Both the position numbers and the translations under genes were made by a program. 64,000 bases of DNA, taken from NCBI GenBank assembly GCA_009617715.1, contig VTFK01000145.1, positions 124,001 to 188,000 of the forward strand. The letters run 5' to 3'. Numbering within the stretch: position 1 is the first letter of the stretch; every line of letters starts with the position of its first letter. Of this stretch, positions 1 to 12,545 are shown in pieces. Below the pieces are notes generated by a model. That model was not told the origin of the DNA. It worked only from the letters and a program-made list of their open reading frames with translations, and did not search any database. The DNA comes from Plectrocnemia conspersa (Eukaryota > Arthropoda > Insecta > Trichoptera > Polycentropodidae).

Positions 1-3000
1 AAGCTTCTGTAATTTATTTCAGATTTAAATTTTTAATCAATCGCTTAATCGATAAAATTTAGAATGCAGTATTGCAAAATTAACGGTAAATTTGGTTTTA
101 AAATACATTATGAATAAATAATCATATGCTGATTTTTAGAAACATATACTAGCTATATTCTTATTGATTATAATTTAATTTAGCTGTGTTGAGAATAGAA
201 AATTAACCTAACCTAACATAGTGCTATTAATCAATTCCACTGTAAAATAAAGATTTTGACATACATTTTGCTTTTTAAGATATGCTAATTTAATTTTTTT
301 TAAATACGAAAAAATTAATAATTTTTTGCCTTAATACAATTAATTATATTTTTATGTTATCAATTGTAACATATTGAATACATTTTTTTAAAATTTATTT
401 TTGAAGAAATGATTCTCAATTTTCATGGCTAATATTGAAGAGGAAGGACGCGAATAATTTATAAGCACGAATAATCCAAACTAGCAATTTATATTTGGGT
501 TTAAAAAATATTTAAAAATATGATTCTCGTTTGCTTTTGAGAATCTTTCAATGTTTTTTTAATATCAGTACGATTTTTTCTAAGAGCTATTTATTATATT
601 GTTATATTCGAATCCTCTTTGGTCGATGTTCAGTAAAATTTATCATCTTGTGACTAATGTAGTTGCAAGTGTATTCTCACTATTATTCCTTCCTCTTCTA
701 TTTAAGTGAAAATATAAACAATAACCGCATCATTCAAGCATAGAAAATTAGATAATTTAAATCGCGATCAAACTATTCTTTGATGTATTCCCGATCGACA
801 TTTTCAAAGCATTTAAAATTTTCTATTAAAATGCATATTTCAGATATATCATTTGCCTCAGTCTCTTCAAAATCCAATACATCAATTTCCACTTTGGAAA
901 CTTTTTCCACTGATTTTTTTGGCCAAGATTTTTTATTCCACGTATAGCATCTAATGTCGTATTTTTTTTCCTTAAAATTGATCAAGCCATCACTTCCTCA
1001 AAGAAAGCAGTTTTGTTGACGATATACCACTTTCGGGATTCTGAACTTTGCGTGTTCATATCACGTCGGGATCACCACTATCTAGCGCTTTGAGGTGTAA
1101 CTTCGCAGCCAGGAAGACGCAGGTGGAAATTAGTGAGAATTTTATTTTATTATATTTCATAGTGCGACAGACTATGATGAGCGAGATATTTTCTCTAATC
1201 AGTGGTGGAGAAGCTGGCGAAGGGATGTTGTCCTTGGATGATCCTTAGAGTTCTGGTTGATGTGGCAGCGATGGTATTGCAGTGCTCGTAAATATCGTGA
1301 GTTATCTTATCGCTTGCTATAAAACAAATCTCTTAAAGCATTATTTAAAAAAAAAAATTTCATTTGAGTGCTCAAAATTCGGGTTTAATAAACAATTAAT
1401 TAAATAATTGATTTGGTTGCTTTAGACAGCATAGTAGTTAAAATCTGTAGTTAAAATCAAGCTCTGTATTTCACAACATATTTTCAGTTTTCCTGAGATA
1501 CTCAAAATATATTAAACTCGCCATAACTGTCCATAAAATTTAGTTCCCTAATTTTTTAACTGTCCATTAAATTAGATTAGCTTGTTATTAAATTACACTC
1601 TGGTTACATTTTATAAGCTAGCAAATTAATTTGTGCTGCGATTTTTATAATGTGTTTAACATTAATAAGAAAAAAAAAACAATATTTTAATTTTATCAAA
1701 ATTGTTGTGTTAAACTGAAAATTACCTACAACATATTATTATTTAATTTAACAATATTCTCGATCGATTTTCACTGATAGTTAGAAGTAAACATAAAAAC
1801 TTGTACCCGTCGCCGAATAATTATAAGTTCGCCGCTTTCGCAAATAGCCGCGCGTTCATATCTTTATTAACGGAGGTGCGAATAAAGCAACTTATTTACG
1901 CCCAAGTCGCAATTAACGCGTATCGGCGTTGCGAATCACTGCTTGTATAGCAATTTAGTGTTATTTTAAGTGGTTCGATTTATTATCCTCCTGCGGACCG
2001 TATGTGGGCAGTTTTTGGACATTTTCTCGTCCAATTAAACCTGCAAACTCGCGCGGCGGAAGTGCGCTTGTTTTGATTTTATTTTTGCACCTTTGCGTAT
2101 CTGAATCGATATTTATCCATAGCACACACCTGTCCAAAAATCAAATCTAGAGAATTAAACATTGAAAAGCGAAGCCATAAACACGCATCGATAGTCACTG
2201 TATATTATTGAAACGAGTTTTGTTCCGCGGCTGACATAACTCTTGTCCGTTCGTAATAATTTTCATAGGATTACCCTATCTTCTATTGGCCAGCGCAAGT
2301 GGCATACTACATCATCTCGAAAGAGTATGCAGGTTTAATCCCCCCGAGGCTGGCTCGCTTCGCACCTGCTGCTACTCTTCGCTACAAGTATTAGAAACGC
2401 ATTATTGTACGTGTTCATCTCCGATATTTTTAATACAAAATCTTAACTTACCAGGTGAATAATTAATATATAATAATAATATAGAATAGATCGTAATTGA
2501 ATTCCATTAGCATCGAAAGCGATTTTTTACCACTCGGCAATTGTATCACACGACTTCCCGGATATCTATCGGAGTAAAACTCTCGCTTTTTAGTCTTCTT
2601 CTCGCATGCTGTAATATCAATTAATCGAACGCCGGAAGAGCATAGCTTAACATAACATATCTATATATATATATATGATTTGATTAATGGAACTTGGACA
2701 CAAATGAAGTATGACTGTAGATTAATGACTCTTTCTCGAGCAGTATTGTAACCGTAACACGACCCTAGAAGAACACGATTTGTAAATTGGATTTGAAAGA
2801 TATTGATTTGCGGCACGGGCTGTGTATATCATGTAGACGTGAGTTTGTTTAAAGATCATATCATATATCGTTCGTGATGGCTATTTTATGAATTAACGGT
2901 ATAAATATGGTGGTTCTATGCACAATTCTGAGCATATTTTGCTGAGCAACTATAGCATATAAAACTTCAGAATATTGCAATCTCATTTCTTTTGCTTTTC

Positions 3001-4088
3001 ATATAATTTTTCCACAGTTGACTAAGGGTTACCACAAGTTCTCGGACAATTAAAAACGATATCAGATGGCGATTCTTTCCGCGTTTATATACATATACAG
3101 TAAGTACATGTTGCACAACAAGGCCGGGCACGTTCGTACTGTGTCCAAGAGAGTGCACGACCACTTAACCACCTATGCACACACCTACTACCATTTTGCC
3201 GTATAACAACAACTACCACTAACCGGCAATGGAGAGATACGTTAACCTCGGCACAATAAAACGCCAACGCTCAGTCGGAAACCTATTGTCAGCGACTTCT
3301 TATCAAAGAGCGCGACGGGTCTTAAAGACTCCGTAAAGGCACTATCAATAGGCGCGAGTTGTTTGTGGAGAGACTTGATATTTATACAAAAACACGGGTT
3401 AGAAATCTGTTTCGTAAACTAAAAAGGTATTTACAAATAAACTTGTTTCATAGTCTATCTAAGGGTGGAATAATTTCAGCCTTTTAAAGGCATATATATT
3501 TTTCTTTTAAGCTTTTCACTGAACAAGTTATTAAAAATGATAATTTCAAACACGTGAGATGGTTAATTGTCAGTCTACTGTACATATTATTAAATTTCCA
3601 ACTTTAAACATATTTTACATATGCAATTGACCTCTAACGCTCGCGGCGCACACACGATCGTATTTCATCTCAAATAGAGACCTTATATTCATTGACCATT
3701 ATATAAAACGCGAGACCTTTCCGACGAACCCATCGCTGCTTTATAATATATGAAGCAATTCAGTCCCTAACATGTTTTTGCAATCCAATATATTACTACA
3801 AAAGCTTTGCTCCGGGTTAAAATGTAATATCTGTTCATAAATGACATTCACCTATAAACACAATGAAATTATTATGACGAAGCTTTCAGAGCTTTAACGG
3901 TTTCCGCGTTGCTTTTCTTTATGCGCATTTTATGACACGGTCGTAAATATTTTTGCATTCGCATCTTTCGTCACTGTTATATTTGATTCGTATAATCAAT
4001 ATTCATATTTACGACTGAGTTTTAATGACTAGTCTGTCGAATTGTAAAGAACAAAAGCTTTTATGCATATTAAAAAATGAATTGCTTT

Positions 4089-4110
4089 ATATATATATAT
4101 ATATATATAT
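4089..4110. repeat. (TA)n microsatellite
   Basis: An uninterrupted run of alternating T and A, about 22 bases long. Confidence 0.85.
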
Positions 4111-5003
4111 AAAACAGAGCTCCATATATAATTTTAATGACTTATTGTAATGTAGTATAAAATAAAGGTTTACAGAACATTATTTATAATTCGTGAGTCG
4201 TAATTGTAGGTCAAGCGATCATTGGTTAAGAAATGTAGATAATAGAGTGTTATTTTAAGCGAATAAACCTCAGTTTGGCCGTGACTTTTAAATTGTAATA
4301 TAGCATTAATAGTTTGGTATTAAAACTTTCAAACGAAATTGCTAAATTGCTATTATTAATATTCTAACCAATTTTATTTTATGTAATAAATTTATAATGA
4401 TCGTTTGCTAACATGTATTTTTAATGAAAAAGTTGCTTAATGTTAAAATTTAGCTAATCAAGTACTATTAATAATCACTTTACTAATGTTAATTTACCTC
4501 TAATAATATATTCAATAATATAGTAACTATAGATACTGTATTTAAAAATAGACCACTAGTATTAAGTATTAGATCATCAAACAACATCAAATCGATTTGA
4601 TACTACTGCATTACCGTTTGTTCATTACTCCAGTTTCATAGTAATTTGGTTTGCTTTTTCCAATTGAAGATTTTATTTTTGTATTGTTTTTGACACATAG
4701 TAATGATCTAAATAAGTACATTAAAAAAGCATACGACAAGTTCTTATGACATTTTCATATTTTTACAGTCAAAAATAATAAATTAAAAATTAATTTTGTT
4801 GTCTAAATATGATATATTCTTAATACAAACAAATCTATTATATACATTATGTTTACAACATACATGACTAGATCGGACGGCTGCTTCGTGTCGTCGCGGT
4901 CATTTCGGCGTAGCTCCGCTTGGTGCTAATTCAACTAAACTCTCGTTTATTTAAAATCTGTGTTTATTTAAAAGTGATTATTCTGGATGTATTAATTGAG
5001 TAC

Positions 5004-5084
5004 GGCAGTGTTCTTAAGGTTGAAGGGTATTTAAATAAAAAACACTGCCTTTTCTTTGCAATCCTCAAATGGTTTGAGGTTTGC
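5004..5084. repeat. Pair of small inverted repeats (hairpins)
   Basis: The first is a 9-bp stem, GGCAGTGTT at 5004-5012 with AACACTGCC at 5041-5049 and a 28-nt loop. The second, at 5058-5084, has 12-nt arms ending in CCTCAAA/TTTGAGG with one mismatch and a 3-nt loop. The role is unknown. They could be part of an old mobile element, since similar short sequence lies beside the SINE-like copy that follows. Confidence 0.4.
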
Positions 5085-5140
5085 AGAGAAGCCCAACGTT
5101 CCATTCATCTTTTGATCATTTGACCAATTTTACTCTGTAA

Positions 5141-5412
5141 CCTGACATACGTTAATCCATTGGTTATATTAGTATCAATTGAGTAAGTCAATCAGACAAT
5201 GAATATCCACAAATAAGTATTAATCAATCAGCCAATCTATGACATATATGTGTATTAATAATTATAAATTATTATAATTTACAGTCAATATATGTATGTC
5301 ACTCTGCGTTTTAACCATAGCCCATTTTTTATAAAATAAAATGTTGAATCTGCCGTGGGGACTTGAACCCATGGTCTCTGGGTTCCCAGTCTATGTTTTA
5401 CGGACTACGCTA
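5141..5412 (-). mobile_element. tRNA-derived SINE-like element, copy 1
   Basis: Read on the - strand, the right end begins TAGCGTAGTCCG, which fits a pol III A box, followed after about 30 nt by GGTTCAAGTCC, which fits a B box. The body matches a second copy at 47191-47463 (for example AATGAATATCCACAAATAAG here and AATGAATACCTACAAGTAAG there), and the two share the left-edge motif CCTGACA. A tRNA-like head joined to an unrelated AT-rich body, present in at least two copies, is the layout of a tRNA-derived SINE. A functional tRNA is unlikely, because the arms do not pair well. The exact ends are uncertain. Confidence 0.7.
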
Positions 5413-5479
5413 TTCTAAACAATAATATTGTTATGCTTGCACTATACTCTCTGAAAGTTGTCCGAACCGAAGTTCAACT

Positions 5480-5551
5480 GAAGTCGGCCGAGGTCGCCGA
5501 CTTCCGAGTAGCGGCCACACTGGCACAAATTTCATATGCCGTCCGGACGGC
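5480..5551. repeat. GC-rich hairpin and 14-bp perfect palindrome
   Basis: GAAGTCGG at 5480-5487 pairs with CCGACTTC at 5497-5504. A perfect palindrome, GCCGTCCGGACGGC, lies at 5538-5551. Both sit in a GC-rich island just before a dispersed repeat, so they may be its terminal structure. Confidence 0.5.
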
Positions 5552-5560
5552 GGCTGCTGT

Positions 5561-6050
5561 CATTTGCGCGCGATCGAAAAATGTGCCAAATAATCGCAAT
5601 TTTTAAATTGTCATATTAATAAAATTACGCTACTGATAATTATAAAACTTTGTGTGGGCACTCACCAATACAATATCAGTGAAAACTCTTCGGTCGTAAA
5701 TATTCAATTTACGCAAAATCTTTGTCGGCTTTTGCAAAATGCCATAAGGCATAAACATGATACTTCAGAATACGAGCACCATATCTGTGACTATCCTAGA
5801 ATTTGTCGCCATCGATTCTAAATAAGAATTCGTTATGGTGTGACACTTATATAAATTGATCTAGGAAAATACATAAGGATATTCGAAACGATTTTTTTTA
5901 ACAAAATCAAGTATCACTAATTATTTTTTAATTATTTAATTTTATATGAAAAAAATATAATAACGATATCTGTTTGAAGAATATACTATTAAAAATATAA
6001 TTAATCCCTTTTGGTGCCCTAAAATATTCTGAGTCTGTTGAAGTCCCCGA
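5561..6050 (+). repeat. Dispersed repeat family A, copy 1 (about 490 bp)
   Basis: This segment aligns along its length with 43050-43515, including AAATAATCGCAATTT, ATTACGCTACTGATAATTAT, GTCGGCTTTTGCAAAATGCC and GAATTCGTTATGGTGTGACA. Both copies have the same orientation and carry small indels. No coding capacity is visible. It is probably a non-autonomous transposon or a decayed piece of a larger one; the class cannot be told from the sequence. Confidence 0.75.
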
Positions 6051-6060
6051 TAAGCATGTG

Positions 6061-7960
6061 GTATTATAACTTGACCACGTGACCACGATGCAGCGCTCGT
6101 CATGCGTGTTGACCATAGGACGCCTACGCGCATACTAAAATTGAACCGAGCTACTCGTTCTATCACAATTTGCGAAACAACATAACATTATCTCTCTCAC
6201 TCTCGTCACTTAGCACGCGAGAGAGCGAAAGGGGAAGTATCTCACCGCTCGCGCTCGAAAGAGCAGCTCCGACTTCGGTCCCTTTGACTCAGGTCCTTTT
6301 GCCGACAATGTTCGGAAGCACTCGAAGCTGGCCAAGTCGACTGAATTACCCCCACTTTATCTCCCGGACAACTTCCGAGAGATTTTAGAGCGGGCAGAAG
6401 TAACCCACTATATTCTCCGTCCTTGGCCAACCTTGGCCAACTTCCAGAGAGTGTAGTGCAGGCATTACAGTTGATGAGCGTTCACTTAAATACGCATTCG
6501 CCATCGACTTTTTAAGTAAATCTAAGGGACTAATCCGGGGTTTCTACAATTGTTGAGATTGTTCCTTGCCTTTCTTGTGCTTTTGAACTGTTCGGATACG
6601 CAATATTGCTTGTTTATACTGAACCTGTTTATAAAAATCCTAGAAGCAAATCAATTCATTTTATGAGTCCCTTTTAGTGAGTCTTTTGCTATGTATTTAA
6701 ATTTTAATTATATTAGTTATTAGTTAATATACAATAACCCATATGCATGATTTATATATGCAATTATATTTTTATTACTCGATTGAATTTTGTAAACTAG
6801 TTTATCCAGAGTAATAAAATTCCTATTTTAACAATCCAATAAATAACAATATTCGATATTAGTTTAACGATAACGAATTGCGCATTTAAAGTAGATAGAT
6901 CGTTAAATTTCGCTAGTATGGACGGCGTTTATAATCATATAAACTCAACATTACATTATTCGATTTACGTATCGCCGTTTTTTAACGGGCAAGGAGCTAA
7001 ACGGAGCTAAAATCTCCGAGAGCTCGTTTCTTTTGCCCGAGGCGCTGAAATTATTTTTACGGTGTAGGTCGCTCGCTCCAGCGTCCACTACACAACTACA
7101 ACTACTCCGACTCTGCCTACTTATTCTACTATACAGATTATATAGCTCCACCTACAATCTCGCCAACAGCACGTTTCCCTGCCGGCTCATTGTTATAAAC
7201 TGTGCCGTTTATACGACCACTGTCAATTATCTCGACGGTTTTTTTAACTCTATATAATATTATTTACAACCGTGACCTTTCTCTCTGACCGATCTGATAT
7301 GAGATGGCGACGTTACATTGTCATAATCCGAGCCAAATCTGCTTTAACGGCCCGCTTCCTATTGTCGTATAAAATCGTGAGATTGCCGCCTGATTGCTGA
7401 CACGTGCCGTATGAGTTCTAAATAGATAATGTTACAAGATTATTACATAATTATATGAATATACACCGAATGAAATAATTAGATATTATTCGTCAGTCGC
7501 TTGGTTTTCCTCAATTGCAGTTCTTGTTTTTTGCGTCATCTTCTCTGAATTTCCGACTCAGGTGGCAATCATCAAGACTAAGAAATACTTGCTACGTTTA
7601 ACCTCAACAGGTATTTTCAACCATTAATTTTTTATTATTTTTATTACAATAAGAGTCTCATCTAATGGAAAGAAAATTTAATATAATAATTTATAAATAT
7701 AACAGTAATCATACAATATTAATAACACTATAAAAAAAACTTTAATATGGATTTTCATTATTATTCTCGTGTACATTTAAATATATATAATTATGTGTTA
7801 TATATTAAATAAATTATTATGTGAGCTATTAACGAGTATTTCGTTAATTCTGGAGTACTGCAGGGATCCTATTTGTATCCTCTGCTCTTCCTTCTATTTA
7901 TCATTTTTTGTGTGTTTCAAAGTATTCGCACAAATGTGAATTAGCTAGATTTACAAAAAG
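6061..7960. other. Gene-free stretch with a GA-rich, GC-richer island
   Basis: Positions 6180-6470 are richer in GC than their surroundings. They contain CTCTCTCACTCTCG and GAGAGAGCG motifs that resemble GAGA-factor sites, and a short tandem, TTGGCCAACC, twice at about 6423-6442. This could be a promoter or a 5' non-coding exon, but no TATA box or coding exon could be tied to it. A second GC-richer patch lies at about 6960-7330. The rest is plain AT-rich sequence. Confidence 0.35.
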
Positions 7961-7974
7961 ACACGGATTCGTCT

Positions 7975-8210
7975 TAGAGGTATTCGAAAGCACCACTTTA
8001 TAGGTAGTACTTTCACAATAAACATTATTATTCAAAGGGACAGATTGTAGTTTTTTGACGCTCCGTTTGTATTAAAATTTGTTTGCAAATTATTATTGAA
8101 TTTATTGCTTTTTAAAGGTTTAAAAAATATTTGACATGAGTGGAAATATTCAACGAATGTAAATTAGTAGCAGTAAATTTGAGTATTTGATCTGAATTTT
8201 CAGATCGATG
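7975..8210 (+). repeat. Dispersed repeat family B, copy 1
   Basis: It aligns with 18236-18450 in the same orientation, sharing TAGGTAGTACTTTCACAATA, TTTATTGCTTTTT and GACATGAG.GGAAATATTCAA. There is no coding sequence, and the ends are not defined by inverted repeats that I can see. Confidence 0.65.
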
Positions 8211-9400
8211 AATTTTTGCCATGTATGCTGGTAAGCTGGTCAGTTTTGCTAGCTTTCATTTTTGTTTTCCGTCTAGATCTCTACCCTTGTATTATTATTA
8301 TACAATACAAATATGTATTGAACTTTGCGCCTTTCTTAAATTCAAAGCCTACATTGTCTTTTGAGTCCTCCAACACAAATCCAATCAAAAACAGCCACTG
8401 TCTTAAGTTCATATTGTTTCATTGCAATTTCGTCGTGCCTCGGCAATCACGTTTCAATTTCGCGCGAGTTTAATCTGTCACCGCCTCGTCGTGACTATGG
8501 TCTCGACCTACCCGCCGAAACGTTTCGTGTCTAGGACGTCTAGTATAATTTATTTTTTAGGCCAGAATTGTAACTAGCTGCACGCAGGGGCGTGTCACTG
8601 ACGAATTTAGAGTCATTTGCGTCCGCGCGCGCTGCAATCATGTTCAATTCTGCCGAATTTGAGACCAGATCCGCCCGGGGCCATCTTCTTTATATATATG
8701 CCATGTCGGTAATTACACGTCTAAGAGCGAATTTTATTCATGGCTCGGTTGTAAATCTGCGGCGCGAGTAAACGGATCGATTAGGTGTCTTCTGAATGAT
8801 TCTAAAAAATATGGTACTTCCTATTTTATATCAGTGGATGCGATTAATCATGTTTTTTTAATAACTGGAATTTAAGGCTATGAATTATCAATGAATAGTT
8901 TCGGCGTAGTAAAAATGTCGGAGCTGTTAGTCGTGTGTAATTTTGTCGCGCTCGTTGTATGTATTTAAGAATAATTTGTATGTGGTTTAAAATACCGGTT
9001 TTATGAATAATAGTAATTTTGCTATGCGTAAAAAATAAAAATAAATATAATGAGTTATATTTAAATAAAAATAAAGCATTACTCTTATAAAGTTTAGCAA
9101 AAAGCTTCAGGCTACTTACAGATTCATATTATTGATGAAAATAAAATTAACTTTTATTACATGATTTTTGAGACATCAAATCGTTACAGATTATATTTTT
9201 TTTTTTTAAGTACTTACTTTAAATTATATTCCAATTTATTTCATTGGTTTAATAACCTTTTATTTTCGTATTGAATTTCACTTGCATATTCCTAAATTAT
9301 TATTAATTTTATGTGGATATCCATCCTGAATACTGTGTTTATTATTTTATAAGATTTTTAGGAATGTAGTAGTAACACGTCAATTATTTAAAATAAACTA
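8211..9400. other. Gene-free stretch with a CpG-containing island
   Basis: Positions 8430-8790 are GC-richer with several CpG and GCGCGC motifs (for example GTCCGCGCGCGCTGC near 8620). A 44-codon open frame begins at 8640 but has no recognisable similarity or splice context. It may be a regulatory element or an unrecognised 5' exon. The remainder is AT-rich and featureless. Confidence 0.3.
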
Positions 9401-9404
9401 CATT

Positions 9405-9700
9405 TTTCACTACAGCGTTGCCACTGCGATTTTATTGCTTTTGACGTGGATTTTTTACTTCTGGGAAGGGATAATTGTTTTTTTGCGCTCTCCTATTGGT
9501 CAAAATGCGGTTTAGATGTGTTTCATTCAATTATCACTTATTGTAAGTCGTTACATATTGTTATTATCGTTACATATATGAACGCTAGATAATCGAACGT
9601 TTTCATTGCGTTGGCGATGGCACGATTTTAGTGCTTTTGACGTGGATTCTGATCAAGGACGTCATTTGGAGAGGGAGCAGGTAGAGTAATTTTAACTTAC
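9405..9700 (+). repeat. Dispersed repeat family C, copy 1
   Basis: The segment contains TGCTTTTGACGTGGATT twice, near 9437 and 9639, each time preceded by an AGCGTTGCCACTGCGATT-like stretch, so the two ends are direct repeats of each other. The second part is the reverse complement of 32596-32670 (GAACGCTAGATAA, GGCACGATTT, TTTTGACGTGGATTCT). The middle, GCGC.CTCCTATTGG.CAAAA, recurs near 26040. It is non-coding and of unknown class. Confidence 0.65.
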
Positions 9701-12010
9701 CCTTTTAATTTGGCAAAAAAAATGCATTTAATTTAATGAAATACTATGAATCTTAATGAAATAGAAATTTAATAAAATCAAGCACTGACTGACCAACTTG
9801 TGCCTCCCTCCTTCTTAAAAAAGCTGAAATGATGTTCTTGTTAAGGAGCTGGATGGTGACTGTTACTGGCACTAGTGCGGACTTCCTGGCATTAGAAGAG
9901 CAATAGTGATTCTCGAAACTCAAAACAAAAATTCCTTCAAAATAGTTTGAATAATCGAGTAATATATAAACATTTTTTTTTAATAATAACTCATGACAAA
10001 CCTTGTCGAAGGCCTTCTCAAAATTCGTATATACGACATTTACCTAAATTCTCGTATCGAGAGATTTTGCACCGTTTTGGTGAAAGTTTTCTTAAATACG
10101 CTCCTTAATGTCAAATATGTCATTGGTTATTTTCCTTAATTAAAAGTTCGGTTACTAACAAAGATTTATACTAATATTTAAATTAAATTTAATAAAAATA
10201 ATTAATGTTGGGTATAAAATAATCTAAATAAATCATATCACATAATCAAATCCCTTGTATGCAGAAGATGATGAAAAACCACTACACTTATTGCTCAAGG
10301 CTAAGTAATCATCGTCCGTAAATTAGGAACAGGATTATACATATGGATTTTTGGGTACAAGTACTTTAGCAAAATCATCTATCATAAATTATTTCACTTT
10401 TTTTCAAATTTATTTTTATGTTCAAAAGCGCGAATACAATACCGAGCATTTTAAATGATCTAAATGAAGAGACTGAACAATGAATTGATCTTTTATGCGA
10501 TTCGCATTGAAGGATAGTGTCGAGGTCGAACCTTGAAAATCAGACCTTTAACAATACCCATCCAATTTACCATCTGCTACTCACAGCTCACAGCAATCAA
10601 TTAAATATATCAGCTTTATAAATTAGAATTAAAATTACTACAATAATTTCCATCGTCTCATTAAATAAAAAAACAATCTTTTCTTAATAAATTAGCCCAT
10701 TTGACATTACGGTGCTTTAGTCATGATACTGCCAATAGCAAATTTGAACTTTACTTGTGTTAATTTGAAAGAACCCATCTCATTTTTGACAAAAACTGCG
10801 GTTACCATGCTCTTCTTATATTCTTTAACGCCAATATGAAATACATATAATTTAGGTCGCAAAATGATTCACACACGTGTGCATCTTTAACCTTAATTAT
10901 CAAATGCGTTTCTTCGAGCGTATTTACTTTCGCGGAAATGCGTATAATTTTCCTCATTTTCACTACTGGATTTCTCTTCTCGCCCAAGGGGTGTCGCGTT
11001 GACATGCCATCCTCGTGACGCTCGAATCTTTGCATAAAGTCATAATGACGCGACCGGTTTGCGACCGCAGCCCGAATTGGCAAAAGAACCGCAAACCCCC
11101 CTTCTTCTCTCCAGAGAGATAAAGTATAAGTAATAATTGCCCTCATACGACATTCCGCCCGCCGGCGGTTGCAGACCACTGCTGCTCAATCCCTGCGTAG
11201 TGATCGAGTCTACATACTACGTGATACACATGAGATTCGACTTTCTTTCGCTCCTTTTTAGCCCCGTTTGAGTTCCCATGGGCGAGGCGCTTCGGTAGCA
11301 TTCCGCCGGCAGCTTTGGTGGTCTTCAAATTGAAGACTTGAGCACCATTTGGGCAATTAAGCCGTTTTTTGCAAACTGCGATTGGATCGAACGCACTTGT
11401 TGGTTTATGGGTTGAGGATGTGTTTAAGGCTCAATGTCATTTGCATACTTTTTACTTGCGATTGAGAGACTTCTCCGTGAGATGAATTTAACCACAATGT
11501 AATCTGAGATCTGAATTGAATTAATTTAAGATTGAGGATAGTCGATGTTGAGATTTGACACAGCAACCTATGTGCATATACTATATAGCAAAAATGTACT
11601 CTTTTGACACAACAATCATCGTTTTACCATATGCTCAAAAAATTTTGTTATAACCTATCTCTCTCAAATGTGTATAGTATCTGATTAATACTTAATAATA
11701 CAATTTTGATTACGATCAAATAGATCATATTAGATTTTCTTAACACTGATTTTTGCACCTGTCTGAAAAAAATAGTTTTTCATTATAATCTTATATATAA
11801 TTGTTCTAAGCCGTCGTCGCTTCCGGACGCGCATAACTTTAAACGAAACATTCTCCGTTCAATTCTATACTCTATAAATCGTAACGCTTTGTATGAACGG
11901 TGTGTAACAATACACGTAAACAAAGGAATTATAATAATAAATAATAATAAAAATAAAAATTGAATTTGCTCCGATTGATTTTTGAGCCGCCGGCAATGCG
12001 TTCTGTTGTT
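9701..12010. other. Gene-free stretch, GC-richer at 10950-11340
   Basis: Most is AT-rich and anonymous. Positions 10950-11340 have higher GC and many CpGs. A 125-codon open frame runs on the - strand (11179 to 10802), but it has no recognisable domain, no splice context and unremarkable composition, so I do not call it a gene. The island is a candidate enhancer, promoter or non-coding exon. Confidence 0.35.
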
Positions 12011-12087
12011 TCGACCAATCAAAAATAAGCATTCAAATATTCAAATAGCTTCGACCAATGAAAAATAAGCATTCGAATTCAAATAGA
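12011..12087 (+). repeat. Short tandem duplication (about 40-bp unit, two copies)
   Basis: Unit 1 at 12011-12050 and unit 2 at 12051-12087 both read TTCGACCAAT.AAAAATAAGC followed by ATTC and AAATAG. The second unit has lost a few bases. Confidence 0.8.
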
Positions 12088-12172
12088 CAGTACCGTGACA
12101 ACGCTTTTATTTAATAATAAAATTTTGCTACGCGACAATAATTTTCATTAATTCGTCATTTGACTGAATATA

Positions 12173-12545
12173 AATAATCGGATTGCAAATTAACTAGGTG
12201 TGTTATAACTATGTTAACTTAAATATATACATAATGTGTTGAGGATTAGAAGAATACATTGATTAAACTAGATAAACAATCTTCGTAATGAAATTTTCAA
12301 ATTTTGAATTCCCGGCGACGGGCCTCGAGGCCGAAAAGTGAGTTTTTCCTTTTTTAATAATCGGATTGCAACTTAACTAGGTGTGTTATGACTATGAAAA
12401 TTAAATATATACATAATGTGTATAGGATAAAAAGAATACATTGATTAAATTAGATAAAGAATGATAAAACTATCTTCGTAACGAAATCTTCAATTTTGAA
12501 TTCCCGTCACCGGGCTCCGAGGCCGAAAAATGAGTTTTTCCTTTT
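12173..12545 (+). repeat. Tandem duplication of a 185-bp unit with a GC-rich palindromic core
   Basis: Unit 1 (12173-12355) and unit 2 (12356-12545) align from AATAATCGGATTGCAA through to GAGTTTTTCCTTTT with few differences. In unit 1 the GC-rich part contains CCCGGCGACGGG followed by the perfect 12-bp palindrome GGCCTCGAGGCC; in unit 2 both have decayed. No coding potential is visible. Confidence 0.85.

Larger units (their letters stand above)
1..5140. other. Intergenic or intronic stretch without a recognisable gene
   Basis: No open frame here resembles a known protein or carries splice-consistent coding signal. The stretch is AT-rich, with (TA)n runs near 2660-2678 and 4089-4110. A slightly GC-richer, CpG-containing zone lies at about 1800-2450; it has little repeat content and could be regulatory, but that is inference. 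The DNA around 465-525 resembles that around 18014-18060 and may be a short shared repeat. A small hairpin zone lies at 5004-5084. The sequence begins with a HindIII site. Confidence 0.6.

Noticed and set aside
1..6. HindIII site as proof of a clone end
   Set aside because: A six-base match at the edge can occur by chance; it is mentioned only as a hint.
1048..1248. Open frame in a slightly GC-richer block, considered as a retrotransposon fragment
   Set aside because: I could not identify a family, terminal repeats or a conserved motif.
5346..5412. Possible functional tRNA gene
   Set aside because: The A and B boxes are there but the cloverleaf does not pair well, and the AT-rich body is shared with another copy, so SINE is the better call.
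8216..8473. Frame starting with a signal-peptide-like stretch, considered as exon 1 of the meteorin-like gene
   Set aside because: It lacks the Cys-x-Trp pattern and a suitable splice donor in the right phase.
10802..11179. 125-codon open frame on the - strand
   Set aside because: It has no recognisable domain or splice context and lies in a GC-richer island where long chance frames are expected.
11365..11385. TGCGATTGGATC, considered as the Cys-Asp-Trp part of meteorin exon 1
   Set aside because: No signal peptide precedes it and no donor with the right phase follows.
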